Part shown: positions 32,198 to 35,177 of the stretch, in pieces | Numbering within the stretch: the first letter of the stretch is position 1 | Layout of the letters: every line of letters begins with the position of its first letter | DNA from: a virus | Length of the DNA stretch: 35,177 bases | Direction: 5' to 3' (one strand) | Virus record (IMG/VR): IMGVR_UViG_3300008262_005074 | Span: 1 to 35,177 of that record | Position numbers and translations under genes: made by a program | The notes under the pieces: generated by a model | Databases searched by the model: none | What the model saw: the letters and a program-made list of their open reading frames with translations, nothing else | What the model was told of the DNA's origin: nothing

Positions 32198-33354
32198 TTT
32201 CTATACGATAAAGGGTCAAATAACTGTGGACTATTCATAATATCAAATATTGATTCTATTGTGGTTACGCCATTTTTAACATACCAGTCTTTAGCGTTTT
32301 TAATTCTATAATTAACTTTCAAGGTTTCTTTATCGACATTTTGAATGTAAATTTCATAATTTGGCGTTGCAATTTTTTTCCATTTTCTAAATCCTATTTT
32401 ATCTGATATAATAGAAACAATTTTTAAATATTTAGAAAACTTACCTTTTGACTCACTTTCCATTTCATTTAATGAATCAAGTAATCTTTCAAGTGAGCTC
32501 AAAGATTCTCGGTCAAATACACGTTTAAATTCATCGTTATTCCAAGCATTATATTGAATCTCGTAATATTCAGGTGTGTGATTTTTAAATTCTTTTCTGA
32601 TTGCTTCAATCATCAAATCAAGTAAATTATCATCAGGTGAACCATGTCTTACAAATAACATAATAGCAGGTCCCCAAGATAATTCATATTTCCAAAAACA
32701 ATGTTTGGTAGAATAATTTTCGATACCTATTTCTTTTAACCCGTTACAGTAATGGTCTTCTATATATTGTGGGGCCTCAGATGAAACAGCAGCATAACTA
32801 CCATTAACAAATGCTGCTTGTAGGTCGTCTGCAATATTTGAGTCCATTACTTCTAAAACATCTGATATTTCAGAAAAATCTGCAGTTCTTTTAAGTTCTA
32901 CTGAACCATCTTCCCAAACATCAAAGTTTTTTAACAATTTAGGTTCGAATTTTTTAAGTATTTCATATAAAACTTTTGCAGACTCACCTTTCAATGCTTC
33001 AACAATATACCCTTCGGACCAATCATCACTTGCTCTATCCCAAAAATCCCATTCCCAAGTTCCACGATACATAGAATCTAAATAATCGGCCTCATAATAC
33101 CCGTCAGTTCCTTCATCACCATATTCTTCAGGAAAGAAAAATCTTAAAAACTCATCAAGACCATCAAATGTAAAATGAAGACCATCTTGTCTTACTTCAA
33201 TAATATTACCAAAATCTTCACCTTCAGAATTATAAAAATCAACCTCATAAGGATTGAGTTTTTTCTTATTAAGTGCAAGAATTTTTTGGTAGTCGGTTAA
33301 TTCTACATCATCATCATCTTCGTCTTGTTCAAAAATATCTAATATTTTTTGCAT
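32194..33354 (-). CDS. Acidic hypothetical protein
   Basis: A 386-residue acidic protein without a recognised domain. ATG 33354 (MQKILDIFEQDEDDDD) is preferred to an upstream ATG at 33426, because the longer reading would run through the tmRNA promoter region and TATTTAT lies 6 nt before 33354. The N-terminal half is rich in Asp, Glu, Tyr and Trp (YRGTWEWDFWDRASDDWSEG). The middle has a folded-looking segment (FWKYELSWGPAIMLFVRHGS) and the end YEIYIQNVDKETLKVNYRI. It is convergent with the peptidase gene, with overlapping stop codons. High acidity could mean a DNA-mimic or nucleic-acid-binding competitor, but that is speculation. Confidence 0.6.
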   Translation of the reverse strand: MQKILDIFEQDEDDDDVELTDYQKILALNKKKLNPYEVDFYNSEGEDFGNIIEVRQDGLHFTFDGLDEFLRFFFPEEYGDEGTDGYYEADYLDSMYRGTWEWDFWDRASDDWSEGYIVEALKGESAKVLYEILKKFEPKLLKNFDVWEDGSVELKRTADFSEISDVLEVMDSNIADDLQAAFVNGSYAAVSSEAPQYIEDHYCNGLKEIGIENYSTKHCFWKYELSWGPAIMLFVRHGSPDDNLLDLMIEAIRKEFKNHTPEYYEIQYNAWNNDEFKRVFDRESLSSLERLLDSLNEMESESKGKFSKYLKIVSIISDKIGFRKWKKIATPNYEIYIQNVDKETLKVNYRIKNAKDWYVKNGVTTIESIFDIMNSPQLFDPLSYRN

Positions 33355-33360
33355 ATATTT

Positions 33361-33367
33361 ATAAATA
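33361..33367 (-). promoter_or_regulatory. TATTTAT motif, 6 nt before ATG 33354
   Basis: Minus-sense TATTTATAAATAT directly followed by ATG. Only a few bases separate it from the -33 box of the plus-strand tmRNA promoter, so the two transcripts start back to back. Confidence 0.45.
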
Positions 33368-33368
33368 T

Positions 33369-33400
33369 ATTGAAAGGGTAAAAGAAAATACTTATCTTTG
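33369..33400 (+). promoter_or_regulatory. Host-type promoter for the tmRNA gene
   Basis: ATTG at 33369-33372 and TATCTTTG at 33393-33400, with 20 nt between them, match the Bacteroidota -33/-7 pattern. The mature tmRNA 5' end is 38 nt downstream, leaving a short leader to be removed. The word TTATCTTTGTTATATA here is repeated exactly at 35109-35124. Confidence 0.7.
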
Positions 33401-33437
33401 TTATATAGTTCTTTGAAAATAGTCATTTAAGATATAT

Positions 33438-33827
33438 GGGCCTATATCGGAATTGACGGGCGTTGGTTGAACAAATAGGAGCACGTAGGGACTGAATTAA
33501 TCTCTTTAAAAACTGATTCACATTATATACGGCAACGTACTTGATAACCTTTCAGTGGTTGGTTTAATTGCAACTGAGCAAGTTACTGTAGCTTAAGTAA
33601 AGCACGGAAACGGGGGGTCGGCAGACATATAACCTAGCAACAGAAGTCGTAGTATGTGGTGGATTACTATTGAACCCAAAATCGAATAGTAACCATTGGT
33701 TGTTGATTTACGATGGTGAAGAACAAATCAACTATTTTGGAACATTAGAAAATGTTAACCTAAACGTGTAGTTGTCTTTTGGACAAAACGAGCCGGACGT
33801 GGGAGTCGGAGCCCACTAGGTCCACCA
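33438..33827 (+). ncRNA. ssrA: tmRNA (trans-translation RNA)
   Basis: A 390-nt RNA gene with all main tmRNA marks. GGGCCTA (33438-33444) pairs with TAGGTCC (33817-33823) as a 7-bp acceptor stem, followed by A and an encoded CCA (33825-33827). The conserved 5' box GGAATTGACGGG (33449-33460) matches the tmRNA D-domain. CGTGTAG near 33765 matches the 3' P2 strand, and GTGGG/CCCAC forms the T stem. The tag frame ends at TAA 33594-33596. With GCA 33570 as resume codon the tag is ATEQVTVA; from GGC 33531 it would be 21 residues. The tag ends TVA instead of the LAA of most bacteria. It rescues stalled ribosomes and marks the product for proteolysis. Circular permutation is not seen. Confidence 0.88.
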
Positions 33828-33828
33828 A

Positions 33829-34233
33829 TTAGAGGGAGAAGAATTCATTAATGAACTTCTCCCTTATTTTTATCATATCTTCAGTATATTTACCATTTCT
33901 TGGTGTTACTTTTTTATAATCGTTAAGAACAAGATTTATTTTTTTACTTTTTTTGTAATGTTTGGAATTGATGTTTTCAACAACCAATAACCCTAAATTA
34001 TATCTATAAATTAAATTATAACAAGTTGAGTGGTGTTCTTCCTTTGATGTTCGTTTGGTTATAGTCCCTTTACCTGAAATTTGATTGTCTATAAATTCTT
34101 TTATATCCTCAAGTAATTTCAAATCTATGTTTGTAAACCCGACACAAATAGTTTTATTTTTACCTTTATTCATTGCAGATAATGTAATATGTCCATCCGC
34201 ATCAAAAAATCCTGATATATATTCCCAATTCAT
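33829..34233 (-). CDS. LAGLIDADG homing endonuclease
   Basis: A 134-residue protein beginning MNWEYISGFFDADGHITLS. The motif ISGFFDADG (about residues 6-14) is one LAGLIDADG helix with its catalytic Asp. It is followed by a basic strand region (IDNQISGKGTITKRTSKEEH) and a Lys/Tyr-rich C-terminal part, typical of single-motif enzymes that act as homodimers. The gene is free-standing, not within an intron or intein. Its stop codon lies 1 nt from the CCA end of the convergent tmRNA. TATTTAT occurs 14 nt upstream of its ATG. It probably cuts a related site in co-infecting phage or host DNA and spreads by repair. Confidence 0.88.
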   Translation of the reverse strand: MNWEYISGFFDADGHITLSAMNKGKNKTICVGFTNIDLKLLEDIKEFIDNQISGKGTITKRTSKEEHHSTCYNLIYRYNLGLLVVENINSKHYKKSKKINLVLNDYKKVTPRNGKYTEDMIKIREKFINEFFSL

Positions 34234-34247
34234 AATAGTGTTTTTAT

Positions 34248-34254
34248 ATAAATA
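34248..34254 (-). promoter_or_regulatory. TATTTAT motif, 14 nt before the homing endonuclease ATG
   Basis: Minus-sense GATATTTATATAAAAACA, with the heptamer 14 nt upstream of ATG 34233, like the late-class elements of structural genes. Confidence 0.5.
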
Positions 34255-34317
34255 TCTTGGAGATGGGGTAAATAACTAACATTTCCAAAAAATATTTTCA
34301 AAAAAAAAATAAAAGTC

Positions 34318-34542
34318 ATGAAAAAGTTCTTATCTATCACAAATGCGGTTGTTATCAATGTAGTTCTTTTAAGCGTTTTTAAAGCAACGTTCAACCCATT
34401 CAATCTTCCACTTTTAGAACTTAAATATTTTAATGGGTTCAATTTATTGAATCTATTTTCACCTGACCCAGTTATTAATATTTTGTTAGCTTTCAGTTTA
34501 ATTGGTATGGTAACATTTAATCTTAAATTGATTAAAAAATAA
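34318..34542 (+). CDS. Small membrane protein
   Basis: A 74-residue protein with two hydrophobic segments (about residues 8-22, TNAVVINVVLLSVFK, and 50-70, DPVINILLAFSLIGMVTF) and basic ends (MKKF... LKLIKK). It is probably inserted in the inner membrane. There is no signal-peptidase site and no recognised family. The ATG follows an A-rich leader. A hairpin terminator lies 16 nt after the stop. Roles such as superinfection exclusion, holin or antiholin are possible but cannot be told apart. Confidence 0.6.
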   Translation: MKKFLSITNAVVINVVLLSVFKATFNPFNLPLLELKYFNGFNLLNLFSPDPVINILLAFSLIGMVTFNLKLIKK

Positions 34543-34557
34543 ATTTTTAAAAAATAA

Positions 34558-34588
34558 AAATGGGGTAAGTTATTAATTTACCCCATTT
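34558..34588. terminator. Bidirectional terminator hairpin
   Basis: AAATGGGGTAA (34558-34568) pairs with TTACCCCATTT (34578-34588) around a 9-nt loop. It lies between two convergent genes (34542 end and 34611 end), with T-rich sequence on the minus-strand exit side. Confidence 0.8.
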
Positions 34589-34610
34589 ATATCATATAGA
34601 TTAAAAAAAT

Positions 34611-35081
34611 TTATTTTCCACGTAATGTTCGGTCAACTACATCGCGAATACCACCAGTTTTTATACCTTCAGCAAAATTACCCGATACGTTTTGTAAATG
34701 TTGTTGAATTTTAGATACAATTTGATTAGTAGCTTTATCTAAAGAACCTAAATCTTCACTACTATATGATGCCATATCAGTCGATATCCAATCACCAATA
34801 GTATTAAAATGACGTCCCCATTCAGCTTTAATTTTTGGAGAGGTTTTACAAATATTTAAAACGGAGTCATAAATTGCCTTATTTTTAATCATTAGTACAG
34901 CATTTAAAACTGCTTGGTCGTCAGTACCCATTCCAGACATAGCTTTCCAAATGGCTCCTACAATTTTTTGAGCTAAACCTAAATTAGGGTCACTATTTGC
35001 AGACGTAGCTTCCGCTTCGTTTATAACTCTTCTAACTATTCGAGCCAAATCAGACTCAGTTAATCTTACAATTCTTTTCAT
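34611..35081 (-). CDS. Candidate internal head protein with cleavable leader, annexin-like core
   Basis: A 156-residue protein. The first 22 residues (MKRIVRLTESDLARIVRRVI then NE) form a strongly amphipathic basic helix ending in INE|A, a match to the T4 prohead protease rule and the same tetrapeptide as in the major capsid protein. Phage T4 internal proteins carry similar cleavable capsid-targeting leaders. The rest includes IVGAIWKAMSGMGTDDQAVL (about residues 41-60), which resembles the A-(L/M)-x-G-x-G-T-D repeat start of annexins. The candidate role is a protein packed in the capsid and injected with DNA; this is inferred from the leader. TATTTAT lies 40 nt upstream. Confidence 0.68.
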   Translation of the reverse strand: MKRIVRLTESDLARIVRRVINEAEATSANSDPNLGLAQKIVGAIWKAMSGMGTDDQAVLNAVLMIKNKAIYDSVLNICKTSPKIKAEWGRHFNTIGDWISTDMASYSSEDLGSLDKATNQIVSKIQQHLQNVSGNFAEGIKTGGIRDVVDRTLRGK

Positions 35082-35108
35082 AATTTTTTAATTATTTTAA
35101 TTTTTTTA

Positions 35109-35128
35109 TTATCTTTGTTATATAAATA
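35109..35128. promoter_or_regulatory. Overlapping candidate promoters at the right edge
   Basis: Plus strand: TTATCTTTGTTATATA (35109-35124), the same 16 nt as in the tmRNA promoter, including a TATCTTTG -7 box, but without a clear -33 TTTG. Minus strand: TATTTAT at 35122-35128, 40 nt before ATG 35081. The rest of the edge (35129-35177) shows no gene start. Confidence 0.4.
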
Positions 35129-35177
35129 CGTTTAGAATTATAAAAATTCTTTGGTTTGGGTAAAAAACAGAAAAATA

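Noticed and set aside
33355-33426. Longer start for the acidic protein gene (ATG 33426)
   Set aside because: It would run through the tmRNA promoter region on the other strand, and the ATG at 33354 has the TATTTAT element just upstream.
33531-33563. Alternative 11-codon tmRNA tag in the +1 frame starting GCA 33532
   Set aside because: It ends in a Trp-Leu-Val tail with no small-residue end and its stop is not in a hairpin, whereas the TAA at 33594 lies in a TTACT/AGTAA stem-loop as expected for helix P5.
1-35177. tRNA genes and CRISPR arrays
   Set aside because: No tRNA-like T-loop and acceptor combination was found by eye other than in the tmRNA, and no regularly spaced direct repeats with unique spacers were seen.

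Overview
This window is a piece of a low-GC, T4-like contractile-tail phage (Caudoviricetes). The host is almost certainly a member of the Bacteroidota, most likely a flavobacterium. The phage assignment rests on a T4-type head module: large terminase, gp20-type portal, gp21-type prohead protease, gp22-type scaffold and gp23-type major capsid protein, in that order on the minus strand. A gp5-like baseplate spike, PhoH, a gp55-like sigma candidate and a holin-like protein support it. The host assignment rests on promoters of the TTTG-N19/20-TAnnTTTG type, the near absence of Shine-Dalgarno sequences, and a bS21 protein of Bacteroidota appearance.

Layout. (1) 1-7234, plus strand: a surface-sugar cassette (methyltransferase, three glycosyltransferases plus a fourth partial one, SDR epimerase, RmlC-like and RmlD-like enzymes), with phoH and two small genes embedded. 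(2) 7234-14105, plus strand: a sigma-like protein, then baseplate/tail structural genes. (3) 14102-28980, minus strand: the head and packaging module, interrupted by one plus-strand gene for ribosomal protein bS21 facing a holin-like gene. (4) 28609-33827: a UVR-motif protein, a ClpC-like AAA+ unfoldase without N-domain, an M20/PepT-like peptidase, an unknown acidic protein and a complete tmRNA gene. (5) 33829-35177: a LAGLIDADG homing endonuclease gene ending 1 nt from the tmRNA 3' end, a small membrane protein, and a candidate internal head protein with a targeting leader.

The most interesting theme is takeover of translation and protein turnover. The phage carries its own tmRNA, with a tag ending TVA rather than LAA. 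It also carries bS21, the protein that in Flavobacteriia helps hide the anti-Shine-Dalgarno, and a Clp unfoldase, a possible UVR adaptor and a peptidase. A second theme is gene control: the heptamer TATTTAT recurs upstream of at least 14 genes in gene-sense orientation, with favoured spacings of 4 and 13-14 nt to the start codon. It is a candidate late promoter for the phage's own sigma factor. Host-type promoters precede the peptidase and the tmRNA.

Caution: portal, prohead protease and Clp are each broken by loss of a conserved internal segment, and each leaves a -1 frame change. This could be real decay or, more likely, an assembly or sequence defect, and needs read-level checking. All family assignments were made by reading motifs; no database search was run.
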